64,000 bases of DNA from Campylobacter sp. MIT 12-8780 (lineage in GTDB: Bacteria; Campylobacterota; Campylobacteria; Campylobacterales; Campylobacteraceae): the NCBI RefSeq assembly GCF_006864535.1, contig NZ_QHLL01000004.1:1-64000 (forward strand), in the 5' to 3' direction. Below, one piece after another: positions 1 through 8,325 of this stretch. The position numbers and the translations under genes were made by a program. Every line of letters begins with the position of its first letter. The stretch's first letter is position 1. The notes beneath the pieces are model-generated. The model ran no database searches. It was given only the letters and a program-made list of their open reading frames with translations, and was not told the origin of the DNA.

Positions 1-2
1 TT

Positions 3-161
3 CTAAGACTTCGTTTCAAGTTTTTAGGCTTGAAAATTGAAAAGGAAATGAAATTATATACAAATAAGCTTAAAGTTTCATTAAATTTTGGTGGTTGGGG
101 GAGAGATTATATTTTAAATTTTAAGAAAGTATGGATTATAAAGTATATTAAGTCGTTTTGA
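3..161 (+). CDS. 3' end of an unrecognised gene entering from the left edge
   Basis: A reading frame is open from base 3 to a TGA at 159-161 (52 residues). It has an internal ATG at 48 with AAGGA only one base upstream, which is too close to be a good start, so I read this as the tail of a longer gene. The peptide is basic and aromatic and ends VWIIKYIKSF. I recognise no family; the composition would fit the end of a glycosyltransferase or another cytoplasmic enzyme, but that is a guess. It could also be a decayed fragment, because nothing in the visible part proves coding. It converges on porA. Confidence 0.35.
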   Translation, partial: LRLRFKFLGLKIEKEMKLYTNKLKVSLNFGGWGRDYILNFKKVWIIKYIKSF

Positions 162-226
162 AACAAAGAAAAAAGTTTTTAAAGTCAAAGATAAAAAATA
201 TTTTAAGCACTATTTCTAAAAAAAAC

Positions 227-247
227 AAAGAGGCATAAAGCCTCTTT
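227..247 (-). terminator. Rho-independent terminator of porA
   Basis: A perfect 8-bp stem (AAAGAGGC / GCCTCTTT) with a 5-base loop lies 12 bases past the porA stop. On the minus strand it is followed by a run of T, so it terminates the porin transcript. The A/T-flanked stem could also stop transcription entering from the left. Confidence 0.85.
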
Positions 248-258
248 TTGTGTGAAAT

Positions 259-1641
259 TTAGAATTTATAAATTGCTTGGAATCTCACAGTGTCTTTGGT
301 GTTTTTAGCATCTTCATAGCCACCATTATTAGCTAATTCTACGCCTTTATCGCTTTTCCAGTCAAGATAAGAATACCAAAGCAAGAAATTGAGGTTTTTG
401 CTGTAATTATAGCTTGCCTCTACAACAGCTTCCATTTTATCGCCACCGCCGTAATACTCAGCATTGCCTATATTTCTATCTCCAGCTTGAGTTGAACCAT
501 ACACAAATTGCACGCCAAGTCTTAAATCAGAAGGAAGAGTATAGCCAGCTTTTACATAACCAAAAGTGTTTTGTCCAAAGCTGTTCATGATATTTGAACC
601 TTTTACATAAAAGATTTCTCTACCGCCAGCAAGGAAGCTATCATCAAGTCTATTGATGGTAAATTTACCTTTTTTACCATATAAAACCCCACCTAAAGAA
701 CCATCAAAGCCATAGCCTTTTAAAGTTCCCATTAAGTTGATCAAATTTCCGTTTGCGATGAGTGTTTCATCTGCATTTGCACCGGCACTATTTGGCAAAC
801 TTGAAGGAGCTGATGTCATTTTTTGCGCAACCATTCTATCTTTTAAAGCAGAATCAACAGAGTTACCCAAATAGCTTAATTGCAACGCATAGCTTAAGTC
901 TTGATCGATATCTAAACCATACACCACATCAAGAGCATAGAAAAACGCTCTTTTGTTAAGATAACCTAACCAAAGTTGTGTATCAAGGCTAGAACCACCT
1001 AGATCATAAGAGCCAATAGCAGCTGCACCATAGAAATTTTGTCTAAAGAGAAAATCGCCAACTGAATTTGCTGTTGTTGTGGCATTAGTATAATCATCTA
1101 TATCGTAAAAAGGTCTATCACTATCTTCTTCAAAACTATCCACAGCAAAAGCGGTTAAAGTCAAACCTTCAATACCTGTGTAAGTTGCTCTAGCTGACAT
1201 TGAAGAAATATCATCAGTCCAAATGGACGTAAATTCTTGCTTACCCCAGGTGAAACTTGTTGCATAATCAGCAAGATCATATTGCAAATACGCTTGGCGA
1301 AGATCAAAAGTTCTGTTTGTAGCCGTTGTGCTACCAGCTCCATAGCCACCATTATTATCTGGTCCGTATTGAACTTGTCCAAATACCTTAAAACCATCAC
1401 CAATATCAGCTTTAGCACCCAACCTTGCTCTTATTTTGTGGCTTTGTTGCCCACCGATATTTCCTTGAGCACTAATGCCATCATTATTTTTAGAGCCGTC
1501 CCATCTACCTGTATCGTAGCGGTATCTTAACTGACCTGAAAAATCAACATTCTTAATCGCATCTTCTAAAGAGATCGCATTAAGTGCTGAAAACGAACCT
1601 GCAGCTAAAGCTGCGGCAAGACTTAGTTTAATTAGCTTCAT
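259..1641 (-). CDS. porA: Major outer membrane porin (MOMP)
   Basis: This is the Campylobacter trimeric beta-barrel porin, the most abundant outer-membrane protein and the main route for small hydrophilic solutes. The 460-residue product starts at the ATG ending at 1641, preceded by AGGAG; a longer frame to 1686 would add 15 residues before the signal peptide and is not used. Residues 1-22 form a Sec signal ending SALNA. The mature protein opens with SLEDAIKNVDFSGQLRYRYDTGRW, characteristic of MOMP, and ends with the barrel-terminal aromatic YKF. It is somewhat longer than the roughly 424-residue C. jejuni protein; variable surface loops account for such differences. It is monocistronic, with its own promoter and terminator. 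Confidence 0.96.
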   Translation of the reverse strand: MKLIKLSLAAALAAGSFSALNAISLEDAIKNVDFSGQLRYRYDTGRWDGSKNNDGISAQGNIGGQQSHKIRARLGAKADIGDGFKVFGQVQYGPDNNGGYGAGSTTATNRTFDLRQAYLQYDLADYATSFTWGKQEFTSIWTDDISSMSARATYTGIEGLTLTAFAVDSFEEDSDRPFYDIDDYTNATTTANSVGDFLFRQNFYGAAAIGSYDLGGSSLDTQLWLGYLNKRAFFYALDVVYGLDIDQDLSYALQLSYLGNSVDSALKDRMVAQKMTSAPSSLPNSAGANADETLIANGNLINLMGTLKGYGFDGSLGGVLYGKKGKFTINRLDDSFLAGGREIFYVKGSNIMNSFGQNTFGYVKAGYTLPSDLRLGVQFVYGSTQAGDRNIGNAEYYGGGDKMEAVVEASYNYSKNLNFLLWYSYLDWKSDKGVELANNGGYEDAKNTKDTVRFQAIYKF

Positions 1642-1676
1642 AAAAACTCCTTTAAATTTTAAATCAAAGCAAACGC

Positions 1677-1682
1677 ATTGTA
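1677..1682 (-). promoter_or_regulatory. Putative -10 box of porA
   Basis: TACAAT on the minus strand lies about 35 bases upstream of the porA start. It is preceded by T-rich runs such as TTTTTTTGTATTTTTTA, which take the place of a -35 box in Campylobacter sigma-70 promoters. Expected for a highly expressed porin; the exact box is inferred by eye. Confidence 0.5.
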
Positions 1683-1735
1683 TCATAAAAAATACAAAAA
1701 AATTCCTAAAATGCGTATTTTTTGCACTTTTACTC

Positions 1736-1762
1736 TAAGTTTTATTTAGAATTTGACGATAT
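1736..1762 (+). promoter_or_regulatory. Sigma-28 (FliA) promoter of the small motility-type gene
   Basis: TAAGTTTT, 11 bases, then GACGATAT: this matches the flagellar sigma-28 layout (TAAAGTTT-N11-GCCGATAA; Campylobacter core CGATWT) with exact spacing, 35 bases upstream of the ATG at 1797. An overlapping TATAAT (1761-1766) could also serve sigma-70, so dual use is possible. Confidence 0.65.
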
Positions 1763-1796
1763 AATCTTTGCAAATACTTATAGAAAAGGAGAGAAG

Positions 1797-1970
1797 ATGA
1801 TCCAAGATTCAACTTATGGTAACGCCTCTTTACTCGTTGCTACAAGCACTTCAGCTTTGCAAAAAGCTGTGCAAAGCAATGAAGAAATGATAGCTCAGCT
1901 CGTCGCAAGCACTACTGAAGCAAGCTCAAGCACCACAAGCTCAAGCAACGCACTTGATATTTATGCGTAA
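1797..1970 (+). CDS. Small YjfB-like putative motility protein
   Basis: A 57-residue protein that starts at an ATG with a GGAGAG ribosome site 6 bases upstream; a longer frame from 1722 lacks one. The layout is a short variable N-terminus, a helical stretch with ALQKAVQSNEEMIAQLV, an S/T/A-rich linker and a C-terminus LDIYA. It resembles the short YjfB 'putative motility protein' family (assignment by eye, not by search) and corresponds in position to C. jejuni Cj1656 beside the nhaA genes. A sigma-28 promoter directly upstream supports a flagellum-linked role. There is no signal peptide or membrane segment. The tail LDIYA echoes LDIRA of the two sigma-28 genes at 5921 and 6802. Confidence 0.75.
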   Translation: MIQDSTYGNASLLVATSTSALQKAVQSNEEMIAQLVASTTEASSSTTSSSNALDIYA

Positions 1971-2010
1971 AAAAACTAAGGCTTTGTTTGAGTGCAAAGC
2001 CTTAGTTTTT
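1971..2010 (+). terminator. Strong Rho-independent terminator
   Basis: Long perfect inverted repeat AACTAAGGCTTTG / CAAAGCCTTAGTT with an 8-base loop, flanked by A and T runs, immediately after the stop at 1970. It isolates the small gene from nhaA. Confidence 0.92.
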
Positions 2011-2154
2011 TATTATAAAATTCTTACACATTTTTACATAAATTCTTTATTTCATTGCATTTTAAAACAAAAATTTAACTTTTTTTAAGTAAAATACCTT
2101 GAAATTTTGTCTTTACAAAAAACTCTATATTTTTAAGAAAGAACAAACACCATA

Positions 2155-3336
2155 ATGAAAAATATCAAAAGACTTGTAAAAAATGAATCTTTTCCGGGAT
2201 TTTTACTCATCGCTTGCACGCTTTTTGCTCTTGTGTGCCAAAATACTATATTTAGTGCTATTTATGAGGATTTTTTATATGTTAAAGTGAGTTTTTCAGT
2301 GAATGATTTTACTATCTCTAAAACCTTGCTCCATTGGATTAATGACGGGCTTATCGCTGTTTTTTTCCTCTGCATAGGACTTGAGCTTAAATATGAAATT
2401 TTAAGAGGACAATTACGACATATCAAAGCTGTTTCACTGCCTATATTTGGTGCTTTAGGCGGTATGATTGTGCCAGCTTTAATCTTTTGGGCGATTAATT
2501 ATAATGACGCATTTGCAATGAAAGGCTGGGCGATACCAACGGCTACTGATATAGCTTTTGCGGTAGGAATTTTAATGCTTTTGGGTAACAAAGTCCCAGC
2601 AAGTTTAAAACTTTTTTTGCTTTCTTTAGCGATTTTTGATGATCTTGGTGCGATTGTTATCATCGCTTTGTTTTATACAAGTGAGCTTTCAAGCTTAGCC
2701 ATTTTCGTGTGTATGGCTTGTGTGCTAGCACTTTTTATATTAAACTACTTACGCGTGAGTAAATTGCCTTTTTATTTTATCGTGGGTGTAATTTTGTGGA
2801 TAGCCATGCTTGAAAGTGGCGTTCATGCGACTTTATCTGGTGTTATCGTGGCACTTTTTATCCCCATAGAAAGAAAAAACGGCGAACCTTTTTTAAAACA
2901 TCTTTATCATGATCTTGATCCTTGGGTGATCTTTTTTATCTTGCCTTTATTTGCTTTTGCAAATGCTGGTATTGACTTGCGTGATATGGAATTTTCAGCC
3001 CTTTTATCGCCGGTAAGCTTAGGTATATTTTTAGGACTTTTTGCAGGAAAACAAATCGGCGTATTTTTATTTAGCTTTATCAGTATCAAGCTTAAAATCG
3101 CCACATTGCCACAAAATGTAGGTTATACTCAATTTTATGGAATTTGCATACTCGCGGGCATTGGCTTTACGATGAGTTTGTTTATCGATGGGCTTGCGTA
3201 TGCTGAAAATGTGAATGCCTTTGAACATGCTGATCGCTTAGCTATCTTGCTTGCAAGCTTTGTGAGTGCTTTGGTTGCTTATATTTATCTTAAATGTATT
3301 AAGACTGAGAAAAAGGACAAACTTGCAAGCGCTTAA
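2155..3336 (+). CDS. nhaA1: Na+/H+ antiporter NhaA, first copy
   Basis: Inner-membrane antiporter that exports Na+ or Li+ in exchange for protons and serves pH and salt homeostasis. At 393 residues it has NhaA length and about 11-12 hydrophobic segments. The ion-binding aspartates are present: Asp132 in [12 protein letters not shown] and Asp162-Asp163 in AIFDDLGAI (E. coli 133, 163, 164). The lysine in the FAGKQIG segment corresponds to the conserved TM10 lysine. The start ATG has only a weak purine-rich upstream stretch. Its stop lies 14 bases inside the next gene, a second NhaA, so the two are translationally linked. Confidence 0.95.
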   Translation: MKNIKRLVKNESFPGFLLIACTLFALVCQNTIFSAIYEDFLYVKVSFSVNDFTISKTLLHWINDGLIAVFFLCIGLELKYEILRGQLRHIKAVSLPIFGALGGMIVPALIFWAINYNDAFAMKGWAIPTATDIAFAVGILMLLGNKVPASLKLFLLSLAIFDDLGAIVIIALFYTSELSSLAIFVCMACVLALFILNYLRVSKLPFYFIVGVILWIAMLESGVHATLSGVIVALFIPIERKNGEPFLKHLYHDLDPWVIFFILPLFAFANAGIDLRDMEFSALLSPVSLGIFLGLFAGKQIGVFLFSFISIKLKIATLPQNVGYTQFYGICILAGIGFTMSLFIDGLAYAENVNAFEHADRLAILLASFVSALVAYIYLKCIKTEKKDKLASA

Positions 3337-4477
3337 AAATTTTGTTAAAAACGAAGCTTTTGCCGGAGTTTTACTTATCATTGCAACCTTGCTTGCGTTG
3401 TGGATAGAAAATGGCTCATATCAAGGAGCATATAAGAATTTTCTCAGCCTTGAGGTTGGTTTTAAGGCTGGAGAATTTGGGCTTTTTAAGCCTTTTTTGC
3501 TGTGGATTAATGATGGGCTTATCGCAATTTTTTTCTTTTCTATAGGACTTGAGTTAAAAAAGGAATTTACGCAAGGCGATTTTAAAAATCCAAAAAATAT
3601 TACCCTGCCTTTATTTGGTGCGATAGGCGGGATCATCGTTCCAGCGCTCATCTTTGCCTTGATTAATTTTAACAATCCTTATGCTTTAAGGGGTTGGGCG
3701 ATACCAACGGCTACTGATACGGCATTTGCTCTTGCTATACTTTTGATGTGCGGTAAGCATTTGCCAGCAAGCCTTAAGATTTTTTTATTAAGCCTAGCTA
3801 TTTTTGATGATGTTGGGGCGATCTTAATCATCGCGATTTTTTACACAAGCAAACTTTCAGTTTTTGCTCTTGTGATTGCCATGCTTACTATTTGTGCTTT
3901 ACTTGTTTTAAATTTACTTAAAATCACACGCAAATCTTTTTATTTTATCTGCTCTTTAATCCTTTGGATAAGTGTGCTAAAAAGCGGCGTTCATGCAACT
4001 TTAGCTGGCTTGGTTACGGCATTTTTTATCCCTTTATACACCAAAGATGGTGAGCCTTTCTTAGAAGAAATTTATGAAGGTTTAAAAGCGTGGCTGGGTT
4101 TTGTGATCTTGCCTTTATTTGCTTTTGCAAATGCTGGAGTGAATTTATCAAAGATTGATTTTTCAAGCTTTTTTTCAGGCGTGAGTTTGGGTATATTTTT
4201 AGGGCTTTTTGTAGGAAAACAAGTCGGTGTATTTGCATTTAGTTACTTTAGTATCAAGCTTAAACTTACCAAACTCCCAGAAGGAGCAACTTTTAAACAG
4301 CTTTATGGGGTTTGCATACTTACGGGCATTGGCTTTACGATGAGTTTGTTTATCGATGGGCTCGCGTATGAGGTAAGCGATATTTTTAATTATGCAGATA
4401 ATTTTGCCATACTTTTAGCATCTTTGTGTTCTGGAATTTTTGGCTTTGTTTATTTGAGATTTTTTGCAAAGTCTTAA
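3323..4477 (+). CDS. nhaA2: Na+/H+ antiporter NhaA, second copy
   Basis: Second NhaA in tandem, 384 residues. I choose the TTG at 3323, which has AAAAGGA 5 bases upstream and gives an N-terminus that aligns with the first copy ([18 protein letters not shown] against [18 protein letters not shown]). A GTG at 3266 would add 19 residues deep inside the upstream gene. Asp132 ([12 protein letters not shown]) and Asp162-Asp163 (AIFDDVGAI) fall at the same positions as in copy 1, so both should be active. The 14-base overlap with nhaA1 implies coupling. Divergence between the copies suggests different pH or ion ranges, or a role as partners; this is inference. Confidence 0.94.
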   Translation: MQALKNFVKNEAFAGVLLIIATLLALWIENGSYQGAYKNFLSLEVGFKAGEFGLFKPFLLWINDGLIAIFFFSIGLELKKEFTQGDFKNPKNITLPLFGAIGGIIVPALIFALINFNNPYALRGWAIPTATDTAFALAILLMCGKHLPASLKIFLLSLAIFDDVGAILIIAIFYTSKLSVFALVIAMLTICALLVLNLLKITRKSFYFICSLILWISVLKSGVHATLAGLVTAFFIPLYTKDGEPFLEEIYEGLKAWLGFVILPLFAFANAGVNLSKIDFSSFFSGVSLGIFLGLFVGKQVGVFAFSYFSIKLKLTKLPEGATFKQLYGVCILTGIGFTMSLFIDGLAYEVSDIFNYADNFAILLASLCSGIFGFVYLRFFAKS

Positions 4478-4505
4478 ATTTTAGGGCGTATTGTTAAGGG
4501 AAGTG

Positions 4506-4979
4506 ATGAAAATTTTACAATTTGTTTTTATTGTAAGCTTAAGCTTTTTTATATCAGCTTGTTTTAGCTCTTATTCATCATATAAAACACAAAGAGGCGT
4601 TAATGCCACACCTTCAAAGCTTGAAAGCATTCGCAAAGAATGGCAAAGAACGCCGTATCGTTTGGGCGGGGTAAGCAAAAAGGGTGCGGATTGCTCTGGC
4701 TTTACTCAAAGCGTGCTTTCACAACACTTTCGCACACAAATTCCACGAACAACCGCTTTGCAGATGAAAAGCGGACAAAAAATTTCACGCAGGAATTTAA
4801 GAGCTGGGGATTTGGTGTTTTTTAGGACAGGCAGGGGACCAAATGGCTTGCATGTGGGAATTTATGTGAAAAATAATAATTTTATCCATCTCTCACCTCG
4901 CGGTGGGGCAAGAGAGGGTTCGTTAAATAGCAGTTATTGGAAACCTAAATACTTAGGTGCAAGACGATATATAAAATGA
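4506..4979 (+). CDS. NlpC/P60 family lipoprotein, probable peptidoglycan endopeptidase
   Basis: 157-residue cell-envelope cysteine peptidase that probably cuts D-Glu/DAP peptide bonds in peptidoglycan. Residues 1-19 are a lipoprotein signal with lipobox FISAC (acylated Cys19). The NlpC/P60 domain covers about 40-150: catalytic Cys63 in GADCSGF, His116 in GLHVGIY and His128 in NFIHLSP, i.e. the full triad. ATG 4506 is preferred over TTG 4491 because AAGG lies 6 bases upstream and the signal then begins MKI. It lies between nhaA2 and murI, 7 bases from the latter, and so is cotranscribed with another wall gene. Counterpart of C. jejuni Cj1653 by position. Confidence 0.9.
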   Translation: MKILQFVFIVSLSFFISACFSSYSSYKTQRGVNATPSKLESIRKEWQRTPYRLGGVSKKGADCSGFTQSVLSQHFRTQIPRTTALQMKSGQKISRRNLRAGDLVFFRTGRGPNGLHVGIYVKNNNFIHLSPRGGAREGSLNSSYWKPKYLGARRYIK

Positions 4980-4986
4980 GGCAAAA

Positions 4987-5733
4987 ATGAGAATAGGTGT
5001 ATTTGACAGCGGGATTGGTGGCTTGAGCGTGTTAAAGCCTTTGCTTGAAGCGAGGTTTTTTGATGAAGTGGTGTATTATGGCGATACAGCACGCGTGCCT
5101 TACGGGGTGAAAGATAAAGAAACTATAGTGCGTTTTTCTTTGGAGGCTTTGGAATTTTTTGAGCCTTTTAACCTCGATATGCTTATCATTGCTTGCAACA
5201 CAGTAAGTGCGTATGCTTTAAAAGAACTTAGAGCAAGGACTAAAATGCCTATTTTTGGTGTTATTGATGCTGGTGTAAGTGCGGTATCTAGGACTTTGCA
5301 AAACAAAAATGATGAAATTCTTATCATCGCTACTCAAGCGACGATAAAATCTAAACGCTATCAAAATCGCCTCGAAAAATTAGGCTTTTCTCATATCAAA
5401 GCTCTAGCTACAGGGCTTTTTGTGCCTATGGTTGAGGAGGGAATTTTTGAAGGAAAAGTCGTTGAAAGTGCTTTTGAATACTATTTTTCTTCTTTGCAAA
5501 GCAAGCCAAAAGCCTTGATACTTGGCTGCACTCATTTTCCACTACTTGCAAAACCCTTGCAAGAGTATTTTGGAGAAGATACCTTGCTGATTCACTCAGG
5601 ACAAGCCCTTGCTGATCAACTTGAACGCAAATTCCAACTCAAAAGAAAAAACAAAAAAACAAAAGTAAGCTATTATGCTTCAAGTGATATCAAAAAGCTA
5701 AAAGAAAAAGCTAGAATTTGGCTCAAACGCTAA
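4987..5733 (+). CDS. murI: Glutamate racemase
   Basis: Cytoplasmic, cofactor-independent racemase that makes D-glutamate for peptidoglycan. At 248 residues it has normal length. The two catalytic cysteines are visible: Cys70 in IACNTVSA and Cys181 in LGCTHFP. The N-terminal motif FDSGIGGLSV holds Asp7-Ser8. The gene is the last of the nhaA-lipoprotein-murI run. In C. jejuni the next gene is map as I recall; here the sigma-28 gene at 5921 follows. Confidence 0.97.
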   Translation: MRIGVFDSGIGGLSVLKPLLEARFFDEVVYYGDTARVPYGVKDKETIVRFSLEALEFFEPFNLDMLIIACNTVSAYALKELRARTKMPIFGVIDAGVSAVSRTLQNKNDEILIIATQATIKSKRYQNRLEKLGFSHIKALATGLFVPMVEEGIFEGKVVESAFEYYFSSLQSKPKALILGCTHFPLLAKPLQEYFGEDTLLIHSGQALADQLERKFQLKRKNKKTKVSYYASSDIKKLKEKARIWLKR

Positions 5734-5802
5734 AAAGATTAGCTTGAGCTGGCATAGTGGCACTTATTAAAACAACTCTTAAAAAAACCTATACAATAGT
5801 CT

Positions 5803-5829
5803 TAACTTTTTCTCAAGCTAAGCCGATCT
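5803..5829 (+). promoter_or_regulatory. Sigma-28 promoter of the 252-residue flagellar-type gene
   Basis: TAACTTTT, 11 bases, GCCGATCT: the -10 octamer matches the enteric consensus GCCGATAA in its first six bases and the spacing is exact. The start codon at 5921 leaves a leader of about 85 bases. The bases after the box resemble those at the 6718 promoter (TAGTTTTAGATGA against TAGTGTTAAATGA), suggesting the promoter was duplicated along with the gene. Confidence 0.75.
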
Positions 5830-5920
5830 AGTTTTAGATGAATTTAGCAAAAGACAAGAGACAATTTTACTTTTAAAAAAACTATATTATTATTTAAATA
5901 ACACAAAACAAGGAACAACG

Positions 5921-6679
5921 ATGATAAACACAGCAAACTACAGCATCAGCTACACAAGACAAACACATATACACTCAAATGCAGAAAAACTGCTCAACAA
6001 TGATACTCCCATTCAAGAAAAAGGCGCTAAAACTGATGATTTTAGTGTTTATGATCCAAGCAAAGCATACACAAAAAGACTGCATATTGATGATTTTAAA
6101 AATATGTCGGATATGGAGAAAAAACATAGACTTTTTGAGATTATGGATCAAGCACCTGAGGTTAAAGTGGCTCAAAATAGCATATGGCAAAAAATGTGGG
6201 ATGGGACTTTAAGCAAGCAAGAACAAGATCTACTTAATGCAGTAACTGCTGAAAAAAAGATTTATGGCACTTTAGATAAAAACTCTTTTGATCTTGAAAA
6301 AGAACAAGATACGCTTTTAAAAACACTGACAAGTGTGCAAGAATATGCAAAAATTTGGGGCGAAATAAGCGATAAACAAAAAGAGAATTTTTTCGCTCAA
6401 GCAGAATTAGACTTTAAAGAACACTGGGAAAAAGCAAAGCAGTTATCAAAAGAAACAAGCATTTCATCAAGCCTAGATCCAATCTCAACTCAAGATATCA
6501 CGCATGCTGATACTTCTTCATTTAAACCCATACAAGCTAAAAGTTCAAATCAAACTTATAAAGATCAAAGTTTAAGTGTGCTTCGAAAGCTTTTGCAAGA
6601 TAAATTTGATGATTTAAATTTACTCAAAATACTCTTTGAAAACTTACAAGAAGATAAAAAACTTGATATAAGAGCATAA
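5921..6679 (+). CDS. Putative flagellar co-regulated protein, paralogue pair member 1
   Basis: 252 residues with no signal peptide and no membrane segment; charged and mostly helical in composition. I recognise no enzymatic domain. The last 53 residues (FKPIQAKSSNQ ... KKLDIRA) are almost identical to the end of the gene at 6802, while the rest is not clearly alignable. The N-terminus (MINTANYSISYTR) is polar and probably disordered, as in flagellar type III export substrates. The sigma-28 promoter upstream puts it in the late flagellar regulon. By position near murI it may correspond to C. jejuni Cj1650, remembered as flagellum-coregulated; this needs an alignment. Function unknown. Confidence 0.8.
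   Translation: MINTANYSISYTRQTHIHSNAEKLLNNDTPIQEKGAKTDDFSVYDPSKAYTKRLHIDDFKNMSDMEKKHRLFEIMDQAPEVKVAQNSIWQKMWDGTLSKQEQDLLNAVTAEKKIYGTLDKNSFDLEKEQDTLLKTLTSVQEYAKIWGEISDKQKENFFAQAELDFKEHWEKAKQLSKETSISSSLDPISTQDITHADTSSFKPIQAKSSNQTYKDQSLSVLRKLLQDKFDDLNLLKILFENLQEDKKLDIRA
6519..6679 (+). repeat. 161-bp direct repeat, copy 1 (shared C-terminal module)
   Basis: Covers the end of the 5921 gene through its stop codon and matches 7736-7896 with 6 differences by my count. Two of these change amino acids (Arg/Gln and Asn/Asp). The identity ends abruptly at the stop codon. Confidence 0.93.
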
Positions 6680-6717
6680 ATTAAAAAATTTATTTTTTAT
6701 CTTTAAAAATACTAAGC

Positions 6718-6744
6718 TAAAACTTTTTAAATCTAAACCGATTT
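6718..6744 (+). promoter_or_regulatory. Sigma-28 promoter of the 364-residue flagellar-type gene
   Basis: TAAAACTT, 11 bases, ACCGATTT: matches TAAA-N15-CGATWT of Campylobacter sigma-28 promoters exactly, 57 bases upstream of the ATG at 6802. Confidence 0.78.
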
Positions 6745-6801
6745 AGTGTTAAATGAGCTTATCACTTAATTTATTTTTGTTGTGATTAATAAAGGTTATA
6801 A

Positions 6802-7896
6802 ATGATAAATTCTATATACTCAAGCTCTTATGCAAATTTTGAAGGCGTATCAAAAAATGTATATAAGTCTAAAAATTTAAGTTCTTTGCAAAAGGCTGAC
6901 GAACTTTTCAAGACTGCAAAAAGTTCTAACTTAAACCTTGTTAAGGATAAAAGTGAAGCAGTATCTAAACTGCTTGGCTATGGTGTTGATAGCGAGGGCT
7001 TTTTTACGAGTGATTTTAACGAAAATACTGGCATACCAAAAAGCTTTAAGATACATTCTAAAGAATTTGAGCTATTCGAGGCAAGAGAAGTTAATTTGAT
7101 ACTCACGGCAGATTATACAAGCATTGATTGGACTGAAAGTTTTACAAAGGCGTATAAGGCTTTTGAAGGGCTTATGGGAAACTTGACACAAAAATACACT
7201 CATGAACAGCTTAATAACCTTGATTTTAAAGGAGCAATTCATAATGAGTTTTTTGACAATGCCATAGATTTTCAAAAAAGACAAGAGCTTTATAATTTGC
7301 CTGATTATGATATAAGTTTTGGGGATATGAAAGCAATTTTAAGATATAAAGATGAAGATGGGTTTTTTGATAAAAGTGCGCTTTTTCACGCATATTTTAA
7401 AAGCAACTATAATAATTTTATAGTAGGTGAAACAAACATTAGAGGTAAGCTTGCTGGGCTTGATAAAAATATAAGCGAAGAAAAAGTAAGGGATTTGCGT
7501 AATTTTCTTAAAGAAAATTCAGATTTTGATACTAATGATAGCAAACTTTTAGCGCAATATCAAAAAAAAGAACTTGAGTTAATGAACTCAAATTTAAGCA
7601 TAGAAGAATTTAAAAAGCAATGGCTTGAGCTTAACGAAGAAATGAAAGCTAAGGTTCAAAATTTAAAGCCTGCACAAACACAAACTGACACAAACTCAAA
7701 CAAGCAAAGCAAAGAAACTCAAGATATAAAAAAGACATTTAAACCCATACAAGCTAAAAGTTCAAATCAAACTTATAAAGATCAAAGTTTAAGTGTGCTT
7801 CAAAAGCTCTTGCAAGATAAATTTGACGATTTAGATTTACTCAAAATACTCTTTGAAAACTTACAAGAAGATAAAAAACTTGATATAAGAGCGTAG
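6802..7896 (+). CDS. Putative flagellar co-regulated protein, paralogue pair member 2
   Basis: 364 residues, soluble, no signal peptide. The central part (SKLLGYGVDSEGFFTSDFNENTGIPKSFKIHSKEFELFE) recalls an uncharacterised Campylobacter family I associate with C. jejuni Cj0814-type proteins; no function is known to me. A predicted helical region at about 225-290 precedes a polar Q/T/N-rich linker (about 285-312), and the last 53 residues duplicate the end of the preceding gene, finishing KLDIRA. It has its own sigma-28 promoter. Shared expression and a shared C-terminal module suggest a common chaperone, export signal or partner. Start ATG 6802 follows a weak AAAGG. Confidence 0.82.
   Translation: MINSIYSSSYANFEGVSKNVYKSKNLSSLQKADELFKTAKSSNLNLVKDKSEAVSKLLGYGVDSEGFFTSDFNENTGIPKSFKIHSKEFELFEAREVNLILTADYTSIDWTESFTKAYKAFEGLMGNLTQKYTHEQLNNLDFKGAIHNEFFDNAIDFQKRQELYNLPDYDISFGDMKAILRYKDEDGFFDKSALFHAYFKSNYNNFIVGETNIRGKLAGLDKNISEEKVRDLRNFLKENSDFDTNDSKLLAQYQKKELELMNSNLSIEEFKKQWLELNEEMKAKVQNLKPAQTQTDTNSNKQSKETQDIKKTFKPIQAKSSNQTYKDQSLSVLQKLLQDKFDDLDLLKILFENLQEDKKLDIRA
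7736..7896 (+). repeat. 161-bp direct repeat, copy 2 (shared C-terminal module)
   Basis: Second copy of the repeat at 6519-6679, about 96% identical at DNA level. The upstream parts of the two genes are much more diverged, which points to recent gene conversion or module exchange. Confidence 0.93.
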
Positions 7897-7986
7897 GTTG
7901 CAATACCTGTTTTTAAAGCTTGTTTAAAAACTGAATTTTATATGATTTTTAGCCTCTTTGGGAGACGCTTAGATAATCGAAAAAAC

Positions 7987-8325
7987 CTAAAATTTAAGCT
8001 TTATTTTTTTGCTATTTTTAACGCTTTTGCACTCTTTCTCAAGCCATTTTTTATACTCTTTACTGATAAAATCAGCTTTTAAAGCTACAAATTGAGGCAC
8101 TTCATAGCTATGGTTTGCTTTTACAATGCTTTCAAGCTCGTTTAAATTTTCTTTTGTTGTTTTAAGGATAAGGAGGTATTCTTTAGCTTTGCAAAGCGTG
8201 TTTTCCCAGCGATACATACTTTTTATTTTAAGTCTTTGAACGCAAGCAACAAGCCTTTTTTCAAGCAAAAGCTTGCCTAAAGCCTTTGCTTCTTTTTTGC
8301 TTGCTGTAGTGCTTAAAACGATCAT
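7987..8325 (-). CDS. cutA: Divalent-cation tolerance protein CutA
   Basis: Small trimeric cytoplasmic protein of the CutA1 family (112 residues, usual length) linked to copper and other divalent-metal tolerance; molecular role not settled. Visible motifs: N-terminal MIVLSTTASKKEAK, then VACVQRLKIKSMYRWE and the family signature KANHSYEVPQ near residues 69-78. The C-terminus is a lysine-rich extension. Its ATG overlaps the end of aroC by 4 bases (translational coupling), so it is the last gene of the 11.5-8.0 kb minus-strand run. Confidence 0.93.
   Translation of the reverse strand: MIVLSTTASKKEAKALGKLLLEKRLVACVQRLKIKSMYRWENTLCKAKEYLLILKTTKENLNELESIVKANHSYEVPQFVALKADFISKEYKKWLEKECKSVKNSKKIKLKF

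Noticed and set aside
1722-1796. Upstream extension of the small YjfB-like gene
   Set aside because: It covers the sigma-28 promoter and has no ribosome site; the ATG at 1797 has one.
3266-3322. GTG at 3266 as the nhaA2 start
   Set aside because: It adds 19 residues not matching NhaA and has no ribosome site; TTG 3323 aligns with the first copy.
5734-5802. Remnant of map between murI and the 5921 gene
   Set aside because: The interval has no coding resemblance to methionine aminopeptidase; it holds only the promoter region.
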